This document shows, piece by piece, positions 1 through 7,170 of a stretch of DNA of 39,077 nt; within the stretch, counting starts at the first letter, position 1, and the number at the start of each line of letters is the position of its first letter. Origin of the DNA: BRH-c25 sp041690515 (lineage in GTDB: Bacteria > Bacillota > Clostridia > Lutisporales > Lutisporaceae). The stretch lies in contig JAWLHF010000015.1 of the NCBI GenBank assembly GCA_041690515.1, positions 1 through 39,077 on the forward strand, read 5' to 3'. The notes under the pieces were generated by a model. The model worked only from the letters and a program-made list of their open reading frames with translations. It did not search any database and was not told the origin of the DNA. Position numbers and translations under genes: made by a program.

Positions 1-372
1 AAGCTTCATACCGGTAAGAAGCTTTATATCATCTACAGCGAATATATTCAGAGGATCGCTCATGGCAACCAGCAGTTCACCGTCAGCTATATCAATGGGA
101 ATCAAGTCATATTTCCTCGCTATTCCTTCCGGTATCAAGGCTGTTGCTTTCGGATCAATATTGTAGTCGGACAAATCAACAGCAGGAATATCCAACTGCT
201 CTTCTATTACCTTCAGAATCTCTTCCTCTTCTATATAACCAAGTTCCACAAGAAGCTCCCCGAGCTTTTTTGACTTTTTCTCCTTTTGCAGCTCTATTGC
301 TTCTTTCAACTTTTCTTTAGTGATCTTTCCGGAGCTTACCAGCATGTCGCCCAGCTTTAAGTTCCTTTTCAT
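1..372 (-). CDS. PilB/GspE-type secretion or type IV pilus ATPase, N-terminal part (truncated by window edge)
   Basis: The reading frame starts at ATG 370-372 and stays open to base 1, so only the first 124 codons are present. The translation begins MKRNLKLGDMLVSSGKITKE and contains LGELLVELGYIEEEEI and LIPEGIARKYDLIPI. These match the MshEN/T2SSE N-terminal domain found in PilB and GspE hexameric ATPases, which power pilus assembly or type II secretion from the cytoplasmic face of the membrane; some members of this domain family bind c-di-GMP. A ribosome site AGGTGA lies 4 bases before the ATG. The Walker motifs lie outside the window, so PilB cannot be told from GspE, although the c-di-GMP riboswitch in the leader favours a surface-adhesion or pilus role. 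Confidence 0.85.
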   Translation of the reverse strand, partial: MKRNLKLGDMLVSSGKITKEKLKEAIELQKEKKSKKLGELLVELGYIEEEEILKVIEEQLDIPAVDLSDYNIDPKATALIPEGIARKYDLIPIDIADGELLVAMSDPLNIFAVDDIKLLTGMKL

Positions 373-400
373 TCGCTCACCTGCCTGATGTTTTATGGTT

Positions 401-429
401 AAAAAAAACGACCAATGGTTAATTAGTCG
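401..429 (-). terminator. Intrinsic terminator in the pilB/gspE-like leader, the riboswitch expression platform
   Basis: On the minus strand an 8-bp stem, CGACTAAT (429-422) with ATTGGTCG (416-409) including one G-U pair, has a 5-base loop and is followed by eight T residues (408-401). It ends about 29 bases before the start codon. Its 5' arm is the same sequence as the 3' end of the c-di-GMP-II aptamer, so aptamer folding and termination are mutually exclusive. Confidence 0.88.
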
Positions 430-494
430 GTTGCGCTACTACGTCACTATTGTATAAGCGCCCAAATACAACAATAGGTCGTACGTCCTAATCT
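421..494 (-). promoter_or_regulatory. c-di-GMP-II riboswitch aptamer, probably an ON switch
   Basis: The minus strand carries TATTTGGGCGC (468-458) and AGTAGCGCAACCGAC (440-426), the two conserved blocks of the class II cyclic-di-GMP riboswitch as I remember it (Clostridium acetobutylicum example: UUGGGCAC and AGUAGUGCAACCGACC). GCGCT pairs with AGCGC to form the P3 base. GATTAG (493-488) pairs with CTAATT (426-421) to form P1. CTATTG (477-472) can pair with CAATAG (452-447) inside the P3 loop, which would be the class II pseudoknot. The GGAAA element often seen after P1 is not obvious. P1 formation sequesters the 5' arm of the downstream terminator, so ligand binding should allow read-through. 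Confidence 0.85.
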
Positions 495-680
495 TTTTTT
501 ATATTACTACTACAAATAGTACTATGTACCTAGTTATGATAATTATATTCTATAAAAATTTACAATTTCCTTCAATTCATACTTAAAAAGATTAAAAATC
601 AGCTTAATATATCATATCAGTCCATTAACCCCATAATTCCGACTGAAAAAATCATCAATTGCGCCAATTTCATGAAGTAT
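495..680. other. AT-rich intergenic stretch upstream of the riboswitch
   Basis: This is part of a 359-base gene-free interval (373-731). The only signal is a perfect minus-strand TATAAT at 547-542, a plausible -10 box placed so that transcription would start shortly before the aptamer. No convincing -35 hexamer is at the right distance. I see nothing else coding or structured between about 580 and 680. Confidence 0.4.
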
Positions 681-721
681 TTTCAAAAAAAATTGAAATG
701 GCAGTTGGAATACTGCCATTT
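681..721 (-). terminator. Rho-independent terminator of the xylB operon
   Basis: On the minus strand a perfect 10-bp stem, AAATGGCAGT (721-712) with ACTGCCATTT (705-696), has a 6-base loop and is followed by CAATTTTTTTTG. It sits 11 bases past the xylB stop codon and closes the pentose operon. Confidence 0.93.
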
Positions 722-731
722 TAATATATTA

Positions 732-2207
732 TTATTTTGTGAGCTTCCTGAACAACTCTTTTGTTGCAGGATATATTTCTTTGTATTTCTCATATTTCTG
801 ATTGTACAGCTCAACATTGTTCTCATTTGGTTCAATACTTTCAGTAATTTTAATAAATGCACCGCAGGCAGCATCAACAGACTCAAAAAAGCCTGCCCCT
901 ACTGCAGCCAGTATTGCCGCTCCATATGCCGGACCTTCGTTTGTGTTCAGCTTTACTACCCTTGCATTCAAAACATCAGCAATAATACTGCACCATAGCC
1001 TGCTCTTTGCACCTCCGCCGTTGATGCTTATTGTTGGTATACTTATGCCCATTCCCTTCATTATCTCAAAGGTGTCTCTTAGCGAGAATGCTACCCCCTC
1101 AAGTACTGCACGTGTCAGGTGTTTCCTTTGGTGGGTCATGTTCATTCCTATAAAAGTTCCCCTACAGTATGGATCATTGTGGGGTGTCCTCTCTCCCATA
1201 AGATAGGGCAGATAAAAAACATCATCCTTTATTCCTGCTTCTTCAGCCTCCATGAGCATTCCGTCAAAATCCCCGGATTTGTTTACTTCCTCTACCCACC
1301 ATTTTAAAGAAGCCGCTGCGGCCAGGGTTACGCCCATCAGATGGTACTTTCCGTTTGCATGACAGAAGGAATGCAGGCTGTTCATTTCATCGGCAAAAAA
1401 GCTGTCGGTTGCTGCGAATACGACGCCGGAAGTTCCCAGAGACAATGAGCAGGCTTCATTTCCGACAACACCGCCTCCAATAGCTGCAACAGCCTGGTCG
1501 CCTCCCCCTATCACTATCTTCACTGAATCCTTCAGGCCAAGCTCCCTTGCCAACTCCCTTTTTATTGTACCTACCGTCTCATAGGATTCATAAAGCTCAG
1601 GCAGCATTTCCTCTGATACTCCAAGCAGCTCAATCATAGGCTTTGACCATGTTCTGTTTTTTACATCCAAGTATAATGTGCCTGATGCATCCGACATATC
1701 AGTTGCAAAAACCCCCGACATCCGGTATGCTAAGTAATCTTTGGGAAGCATTAGCTTACTGATTCTTACAAAATTATCAGGTTCATTCTCCCTCATCCAA
1801 AGTACCTTAGGAGCAGTGAATCCTGTAAGAGCCCTGTTCCCTGTCCATCGTGAGATCTTCTTCTGTCCTATTTCCTCATTAAGGTATATGCATTCCTTTT
1901 CTGTTCTCTGATCATTCCAGAGAATTGCAGGCCTTATAACTTGATCTTTTTCATCAAGGGTCACCAGTCCATGCATCTGTCCACTGAAGCTTATTGCTTC
2001 TACCTGGTTTTTATCGAGGCCGGCTGTAAGCTCCTTCAAACCGCTGTATGTCTGACTCCACCAATCTTCAGGATTCTGCTCCGACCAAAGGGGTTTGGGA
2101 AAATAAATCGGGTAGTCCTTGCTTAAGGATTTTACTACATTGCCCTTTTCATCAATGGCAATTATTTTCACTGAGGTTGTTCCGATATCTATACCTATAA
2201 AATACAT
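732..2207 (-). CDS. xylB: Xylulokinase (FGGY carbohydrate kinase)
   Basis: Phosphorylates D-xylulose with ATP to D-xylulose 5-phosphate, the entry to the pentose phosphate pathway. The 491-residue protein has the usual XylB length. The first actin-like domain opens with GIDIGTTSVK near residue 5. SGQMHG near residue 75 is the substrate-site motif typical of xylulokinases, NDQRTEKE follows near 97, and GGGDQAVAAIGGG near residue 235 carries the catalytic Asp. The C-terminal adenine-binding motif INGGGAKSRLW is intact. A GGGGAAGG ribosome site precedes the ATG. It is the last gene of the operon, 12 bases after a polyol dehydrogenase whose likely product is xylulose, and a strong terminator follows. 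Related FGGY kinases act on other ketoses, but motif and neighbours favour xylulose. Confidence 0.9.
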   Translation of the reverse strand: MYFIGIDIGTTSVKIIAIDEKGNVVKSLSKDYPIYFPKPLWSEQNPEDWWSQTYSGLKELTAGLDKNQVEAISFSGQMHGLVTLDEKDQVIRPAILWNDQRTEKECIYLNEEIGQKKISRWTGNRALTGFTAPKVLWMRENEPDNFVRISKLMLPKDYLAYRMSGVFATDMSDASGTLYLDVKNRTWSKPMIELLGVSEEMLPELYESYETVGTIKRELARELGLKDSVKIVIGGGDQAVAAIGGGVVGNEACSLSLGTSGVVFAATDSFFADEMNSLHSFCHANGKYHLMGVTLAAAASLKWWVEEVNKSGDFDGMLMEAEEAGIKDDVFYLPYLMGERTPHNDPYCRGTFIGMNMTHQRKHLTRAVLEGVAFSLRDTFEIMKGMGISIPTISINGGGAKSRLWCSIIADVLNARVVKLNTNEGPAYGAAILAAVGAGFFESVDAACGAFIKITESIEPNENNVELYNQKYEKYKEIYPATKELFRKLTK

Positions 2208-2219
2208 AGCAACCTTCCC

Positions 2220-3260
2220 CTATTTTATTTTTATTACTGCTTTGACAACATCCTTGGCATTGTTTACGACATAATCAAAGGCTTCCTTTGTATTCTCAAA
2301 GTCAAATTCATGGCTTACTATATCCTTGACATTTATTGCCCCGCTTGAAATGGCGTTAATAGCAACGGGATAAAGGTTCCTATAACGGAATATGGTTTTT
2401 AATGTGCCTTCCTTGCTCATAAGCTTCATGAAATTAAATACAACCTCATCCTTCGGTGTCATGCCAACAAGCACTATTGTTCCTCCAATTCTGAGCACAT
2501 CAACGCTCTGCTTTACTGTAGCTTCAGCAGCAGCTGCATCAATCACCACATGAGCACCTTTTCCCTCAGTTATTGCTGCAACAGTCTCTACAACATCCTT
2601 TTCCTTTGGATTGATAACATGAGTGGCACCCAACTCAATGGCCTTTTTAAGCCTGTTGTCTAGTACATCCACAACTATGACCTTTGAAGCGCCTCTTGCT
2701 TTTGCAGCAAGCAGTGATACAAGCCCTATACAGCCTGAGCCATAAATCAGAACCGTATCACCCAGCTTTACTCCTCCCATGTCATTAGCATGAAGTCCTA
2801 CTGCAAGCGGCTCCACAAGTGCACCCTCAATATTTGAAACGTTTTCAGGCAATTTGAAGCACATATCTTCAGGATGTGTCACATAATTTGTGAACACTCC
2901 ATGATAAGGAGGTGTTGCAAAAAACTCCACATCCGGACATAGGTTGTATCTTCCGGTTTTACAAAACTCGCACTTTCCGCAGGTTTTACCGGGTTCTAAT
3001 GCCACTCGGTCACCTGTCTTCAGGTGCTTTACTCCGCTGCCTACCTTGACAATTTCACCGGCACATTCATGACCCAGTATGAAGTCACCTTCAACCACAA
3101 AATCCCCTATTCTTCCATGTTGGTAATAATGCACATCAGAACCGCATATACCTACAGCTTCAACTCTGACCAGTACTTCATTATCCTTTACTTCCGGTAC
3201 AGGAATCTCTTTCCATACCATATCATTGGTTCCATGCATAAAGACAGCTTTGTTTTTCAT
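2220..3260 (-). CDS. Zinc-dependent polyol dehydrogenase (sorbitol/xylitol dehydrogenase type)
   Basis: A 346-residue medium-chain dehydrogenase that should oxidise a polyol to a ketose with NAD. Catalytic zinc ligands are visible as the Cys in GICGSDVHYY (about residue 39) and His-Glu in GHECAGEI (64-65). The four-Cys structural zinc loop is CGKCEFCKTGRYNLC near residues 95-110. The nucleotide-binding motif is YGSGCIGL near 175. The overall pattern is that of L-iditol/sorbitol dehydrogenases. Coupling to xylulokinase 12 bases downstream suggests xylitol or D-arabitol to D-xylulose, but substrate cannot be read from sequence. The ribosome site is GGAGG before ATG. A hairpin separates it from the upstream binding-protein gene. 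Confidence 0.85.
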   Translation of the reverse strand: MKNKAVFMHGTNDMVWKEIPVPEVKDNEVLVRVEAVGICGSDVHYYQHGRIGDFVVEGDFILGHECAGEIVKVGSGVKHLKTGDRVALEPGKTCGKCEFCKTGRYNLCPDVEFFATPPYHGVFTNYVTHPEDMCFKLPENVSNIEGALVEPLAVGLHANDMGGVKLGDTVLIYGSGCIGLVSLLAAKARGASKVIVVDVLDNRLKKAIELGATHVINPKEKDVVETVAAITEGKGAHVVIDAAAAEATVKQSVDVLRIGGTIVLVGMTPKDEVVFNFMKLMSKEGTLKTIFRYRNLYPVAINAISSGAINVKDIVSHEFDFENTKEAFDYVVNNAKDVVKAVIKIK

Positions 3261-3302
3261 ATGCCTTACCTCCGTATAATAAAAATGTTAAGTATAAAGC
3301 AC

Positions 3303-3336
3303 ATTGGTACCCGGATCATACAATCCGCGTACCAAT
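3303..3336 (-). terminator. Intercistronic hairpin after the binding-protein gene
   Basis: ATTGGTAC (3303-3310) pairs with GTACCAAT (3329-3336), with an inner CGGAT/ATCCG stem (3312-3316 and 3323-3327). On the minus strand it is followed by GTGCTTTATAC, not a clean U-tract. It is better read as a partial terminator or RNA-stabilising hairpin that keeps binding-protein transcript abundant relative to the two downstream enzyme genes. Confidence 0.55.
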
Positions 3337-3357
3337 TGCTTTGCTCTCAGATATCAG

Positions 3358-4353
3358 CTATTTTATAGCTCCTGCTTTTTTATGCATTTCAATGTACTGA
3401 TCAACATTATCTTTAGTTATCAGCGGGCAGTCGATATCCATGTTGATTTCCTTCTCTGCACCTGTAACCAGCTTATTGGTTGTGTCAAGGAGCGATGTTG
3501 CCAGATCATATGCACTCTGCAAGCTGGTTGAAGTCATAAGTCCATCCTTTATGAGCAATACTGCTTCAGCTGTTCCATCAACACCATATGCAAGTATGTC
3601 TTTGAATTTTGGATTGTCCTTTACAACTTCCAATGCACCTGCTGCCATGTTATCGTTCATTGCAATTATTGCATCTATCTTATCATTTGCCTGTACCCAT
3701 GTTTCCATGTAGTTCATTGCTTCATCCTTGTTCCAGTTGGCTATTTCTTCACCAACGATCTTTACATCAGTTCTCTTGTCGAAGAATTCCTTCTGCCAGC
3801 TATCACGCCTTGCATCAGCATGGAAGTTTCCGGGAGGTCCCTGAAGTACAACAACGTTGGCATTCTGTGGTACCTGTGTAACTGCGAGGTCGCAGTTCAC
3901 TTTTGCCTGCATGTATGGATCTGCGTCTACCGATGAGGAACCGGGTATACCGCTGATACGTGCATTAGTAGTTATAACTTTGATACCTGCAGCTACCGCT
4001 TTTTCTACATATGGTCTCTGTGCCTCACCGTTATTAGGCTGAACAATGATTACATCATATTTGTTTGTTATTGCATTTTCTATCAAGCCATTTTCTGTAT
4101 CATCGTTAGCCTGACCATCAAATACGTCCAATTTTATATTGTCATATTTTCCTGCCTCTTCTACAACTGCATTTGCCAGCCATGCTGCGAAAGAATCCGC
4201 CTGTGCTCTTGCAATATATGCAACCTTGTAAACCTTGTCCCCGCTTGCCTCAGGTGTTTCTGCAGGTGCTGCCGGTGCTGCCGGCTGACTGCAGCCAGTC
4301 AATACTGAAGCCATAAGCGAAACGATTAGAGCAATAACTATCCACTTTTTCAC
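3358..4353 (-). CDS. Sugar ABC transporter substrate-binding lipoprotein (RbsB/XylF-like)
   Basis: The 331-residue extracytoplasmic receptor delivers a sugar or sugar alcohol to the permease and ATPase encoded just upstream. The signal peptide ends in lipobox VLTGC, with lipidated Cys21, followed by a low-complexity Pro/Ala linker. The mature part has the periplasmic-binding-protein fold: VAYIARAQADSF at the start of the first lobe, VIIVQPNN, INAIIAMNDN-like segment DAIIAMNDNMAAGALE, and YGVDGTAEA in the second lobe. The start is GTG at 4351-4353 with an AAGGGGGAA ribosome site. Xylitol, arabitol or a pentose is the likely ligand, judged only from the xylulokinase and polyol dehydrogenase that follow. 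Confidence 0.88.
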   Translation of the reverse strand: MKKWIVIALIVSLMASVLTGCSQPAAPAAPAETPEASGDKVYKVAYIARAQADSFAAWLANAVVEEAGKYDNIKLDVFDGQANDDTENGLIENAITNKYDVIIVQPNNGEAQRPYVEKAVAAGIKVITTNARISGIPGSSSVDADPYMQAKVNCDLAVTQVPQNANVVVLQGPPGNFHADARRDSWQKEFFDKRTDVKIVGEEIANWNKDEAMNYMETWVQANDKIDAIIAMNDNMAAGALEVVKDNPKFKDILAYGVDGTAEAVLLIKDGLMTSTSLQSAYDLATSLLDTTNKLVTGAEKEINMDIDCPLITKDNVDQYIEMHKKAGAIK

Positions 4354-4417
4354 TTTAGTTCCCCCTTATTTTTAATCTTTCTATTTAAATAGATCTCTCT
4401 ATTTAAACCACATCAAA

Positions 4418-5401
4418 TTATTTAGCTTCCACACTTCCATGCTTGCGTTTTGTTCTCTTTGTCTTTGCCCAGATATCATATATAACTGCAAGAGCTATGA
4501 TGGCACCGCGTACTATCTGCTGAAGGTAAGAATTCACACCTACCAGTACCATGATGTTATCCAGGAATCCTACAATAAAGGCTCCTGCCAGGGTTCCGGA
4601 TGCAGTTCCTATGCCGCCGCTGAAGCTTGTTCCTCCAATAACTGCCGCTGTTAGAGCCTTGAACTCATAACCCACAGCACCATTGGGCATTCCCCCGTTT
4701 ACACGTGACATGAATAATACTCCTGCTATTCCAACGAGTATACCGTTTATTATAAAGGCTTTCATCTTAGTCTTGTTCACATTTATACCTGATGCATTGG
4801 CTGCCTCTTCATTACCTCCAATGGCATATATGGATCTTCCAAAAATCGTATGTTTCAACAGATACCATGTTACAACCAGAAGTACAGCCATAAATATGAC
4901 AGGTGTGGGTATACCCATGATTTTTCCTTGTCCAAATACTACATAGTTACCTATCTGATATATGTTCTGACCATTGGTATACATAAGCGCTGCTCCCCTT
5001 GCCATAGTCATCATCGCAAGAGTTGCTATGAACGGAGGGGTCTTGAATCTGGTGACCATCAATCCATTCAGCATATTGCATATTACAGCAGTAATAATTG
5101 CTACGATAAAGCTAATAAGCAGTGATCCGGTCATTTTGTAGCTGGACACTGACAGTACCCCTGCAAGTGCCAGGACGGAACCGGAAGACAAATCAAGCAT
5201 CCCGCTGATTATAAGGATGGTCTGTCCGAATGCCAGAATTGTTCCTACCGCTATCTGTGTTGATATATTTGACAGATTTTCCACCGAAACGAAATTCTCA
5301 TTTGACAGCCAGCTTATTACAAAGAGAGCTGCAAGTACAAAATATATGCTGTATTTGCTTTTTATATCTGACCACAGTTTGTTTCTATCTAGTGTATTCA
5401 T
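4418..5401 (-). CDS. Sugar ABC transporter permease (RbsC/BPD_transp_2 family)
   Basis: A 327-residue integral membrane protein with many hydrophobic segments. Family landmarks include GTILAFGQTILIISGMLDLS near residue 55, PPFIATLAMMTMARG near 123, YAIGGNEEAANASGI near 195 and AVIGGTSFSGGIGT near 255. It forms the channel of an RbsABC-type importer with the adjacent ATPase. Its ATG overlaps the ATPase stop codon by 4 bases (ATGA), a sign of translational coupling, and a GAGGGGGTGG ribosome site lies upstream. The tail is Lys/Arg-rich. The next gene is the cognate binding protein, 64 bases further on. Confidence 0.92.
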   Translation of the reverse strand: MNTLDRNKLWSDIKSKYSIYFVLAALFVISWLSNENFVSVENLSNISTQIAVGTILAFGQTILIISGMLDLSSGSVLALAGVLSVSSYKMTGSLLISFIVAIITAVICNMLNGLMVTRFKTPPFIATLAMMTMARGAALMYTNGQNIYQIGNYVVFGQGKIMGIPTPVIFMAVLLVVTWYLLKHTIFGRSIYAIGGNEEAANASGINVNKTKMKAFIINGILVGIAGVLFMSRVNGGMPNGAVGYEFKALTAAVIGGTSFSGGIGTASGTLAGAFIVGFLDNIMVLVGVNSYLQQIVRGAIIALAVIYDIWAKTKRTKRKHGSVEAK

Positions 5402-6909
5402 GCTAAATCCACCCCCTCTTGTATTTCCACCTCAGTAGCATAAGCCATGATCCTTTCCTGACTGAACTCATCCCTATTGAGCATTCCTGTGATTTTTCCC
5501 TTAGACATTACATATATCCTGTCACACATCATTATAAGCTCAGGCAGTTCTGAAGAAATCATGATAAGCGCCTTGCCTTTTTTAGCCAGTGAGGTCATAA
5601 GCTTATATATCTCATGCTTGGCTCCGACATCAATACCTCGGGTAGGCTCATCCAGTATGAGGATATCAGGATCAGTCACCATCCACTTTGCCAGTATTAC
5701 CTTCTGCTGATTGCCTCCGCTTAAGGATTCAATACTTGTCTCATATGTCGGGGTCTTGACATTCATACTCTTGCAGAACTCTTCGACTGTCCGATTTTCC
5801 TCTTCTCCGTGAAGCCTGCCCCTGTATATGAACCTCTTTAAGCTGGATAGTGATACATTCTCCTTGACGCTTCGGACAGGAATAATTCCAAATCGCCTCC
5901 TGTCCTCTGACAGCATCACCATTTTTTTGTCTATACTGCTCTTAACATTCTTTATATCAATTTTCTCATTCTTAATGATTATTTCTCCTGACTGGTATGG
6001 ATCAAGACCGAATAAAGCCCTCATCACCTCAGTCCTTCCGGCTCCCATCAGCCCTGCGAAGCCGACTATCTCACCCTCATGGACACTGAAGCTTAAGTTT
6101 TCAAACTTCCCTGCATCTGTGAGATTCCTGACCTCAAGCACTCTTTCTCCTAACTCTATCTCTTCCTTTTGAAAGACGCTGTCCAGCTTTCTTCCTACCA
6201 TCTGTGTAATTACTGTTTCCATGTCATAATCTTCCTTAGGCCTTGAATCAACCACAGCTCCGTCTCTGAACACCGTTATCTCGTCAGCTATCCTGAAAAT
6301 CTCGTCCATTTTGTGAGATATATATATGATGCTTGTGCCTCTTTTCTTTAGCTCCAGTATCTTCTCAAACAATACTTCAACTTCTTTTTGGGTTATTGCG
6401 GATGTAGGTTCATCCATTATGATTATTTCCGAATTGTAAGAAATCGCTTTCAGTATCTCCAACATCTGTATGTCTGAAACAGAAAGGTCCTTCAGCTTCG
6501 TCTGGGGATCATAATCAAGCTTTTCCTTCTTCAGCAGCTCCAGGGTACGACTCCTTATTGTCTTCCAATCCACCTTCCCATACTTGTCAGTAGGCCAATT
6601 CCCTACAAAAAGACTTTCTTCGATGGTCATCTCTGGCATATAATTTAATTCCTGAAAAATCATGGATATCCCAAGTTTTCTTGCTTGAATGGGATTGCTG
6701 ATTTCTACCGGCTTACCGTCAATGAGGATCTGGCCGGAGTCCTGCTTGTAAATGCCGTTGATTACTTTCATCAAAGTAGACTTCCCTGCACCGTTCTCCC
6801 CGCATATGACATGAACAGTTCCCTTTTTGACGGCAAAATTGATCTTATCCAGTGCTTTGACCCCCGGAAATGACTTATCAACATTGGAGACTCTTAATTT
6901 GATTTCCAT
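5398..6909 (-). CDS. Sugar ABC transporter ATP-binding protein (RbsA-like, tandem NBD)
   Basis: The double nucleotide-binding-domain subunit of a CUT2-type sugar importer. The first domain has Walker A GENGAGKST near residue 35 and Walker B IIIMDEPTSAI, with a degenerate signature. The second has the regular signature LSGGNQQK and Walker B ILILDEPTRGID, with the degenerate Walker A GLMGAGRTE normal for this family. The open frame extends to 6987, but I chose the ATG at 6907-6909 (503 codons). It has AGGAG upstream and begins at MEIKLRVSN, where family members begin. The extra 26 residues are unlike the family. First gene of the pentose operon. Confidence 0.92.
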   Translation of the reverse strand: MEIKLRVSNVDKSFPGVKALDKINFAVKKGTVHVICGENGAGKSTLMKVINGIYKQDSGQILIDGKPVEISNPIQARKLGISMIFQELNYMPEMTIEESLFVGNWPTDKYGKVDWKTIRSRTLELLKKEKLDYDPQTKLKDLSVSDIQMLEILKAISYNSEIIIMDEPTSAITQKEVEVLFEKILELKKRGTSIIYISHKMDEIFRIADEITVFRDGAVVDSRPKEDYDMETVITQMVGRKLDSVFQKEEIELGERVLEVRNLTDAGKFENLSFSVHEGEIVGFAGLMGAGRTEVMRALFGLDPYQSGEIIIKNEKIDIKNVKSSIDKKMVMLSEDRRRFGIIPVRSVKENVSLSSLKRFIYRGRLHGEEENRTVEEFCKSMNVKTPTYETSIESLSGGNQQKVILAKWMVTDPDILILDEPTRGIDVGAKHEIYKLMTSLAKKGKALIMISSELPELIMMCDRIYVMSKGKITGMLNRDEFSQERIMAYATEVEIQEGVDLA

Positions 6910-7018
6910 AGTATCAGATTCTCCTTCATTACTTTTTATTGACACAATTCTACAACTTTCTCTTGTTTTAATGATAATAGATGACATCTTTCAATTAAAC
7001 GTCCTATATTGTTATGAT

Positions 7019-7048
7019 TTTATACAATTTTGCTCAATACTTTATGAA
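7019..7048 (-). promoter_or_regulatory. Possible promoter of the pentose/pentitol operon
   Basis: On the minus strand TTCATA (7048-7043) and TATAAA (7024-7019) are separated by 18 bases, a modest sigma-A match. This is upstream of the ABC ATPase gene and downstream of the response-regulator terminator. Activation by the neighbouring AraC-type response regulator would suit a weak core promoter. I could not identify the activator's site. Confidence 0.4.
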
Positions 7049-7122
7049 TATTTAAACAATTCAAAATTTTTATACCGGATTATTTTTGTTGTATACTAAA
7101 TTAACTTTCCCGATAAAAAAAT

Positions 7123-7159
7123 CAAAAAAAGAAAAAAGCCCCCCACTTAGTGAAGGCTT
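7123..7159 (-). terminator. Rho-independent terminator of the response-regulator gene
   Basis: On the minus strand AAGCCTTCAC (7159-7150) pairs with the complementary arm at 7146-7136 with two G-U pairs and one bulge. A long T-rich tail TTTTTTCTTTTTTTG follows. It lies 12 bases beyond the stop codon and separates the sensor genes from the transporter operon they probably control. Confidence 0.88.
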
Positions 7160-7170
7160 GATGCTAATGC

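Noticed and set aside
421..494. Class I (GEMM-I) c-di-GMP riboswitch
   Set aside because: The conserved blocks TATTTGGGCGC and AGTAGCGCAACCGAC belong to class II; the GEMM-I tetraloop-receptor pattern is absent.
4384..4407. AT-rich inverted repeat TTTAAATAG/CTATTTAAA between permease and binding-protein genes
   Set aside because: All but two pairs are A-T, there is no U-tract, and low-complexity sequence makes such repeats frequent.
6997..7002. AAACGT near the pentose operon promoter as a third copy of the inositol box
   Set aside because: Only a half-site; the palindrome is incomplete and such hexamers are common in AT-rich DNA.
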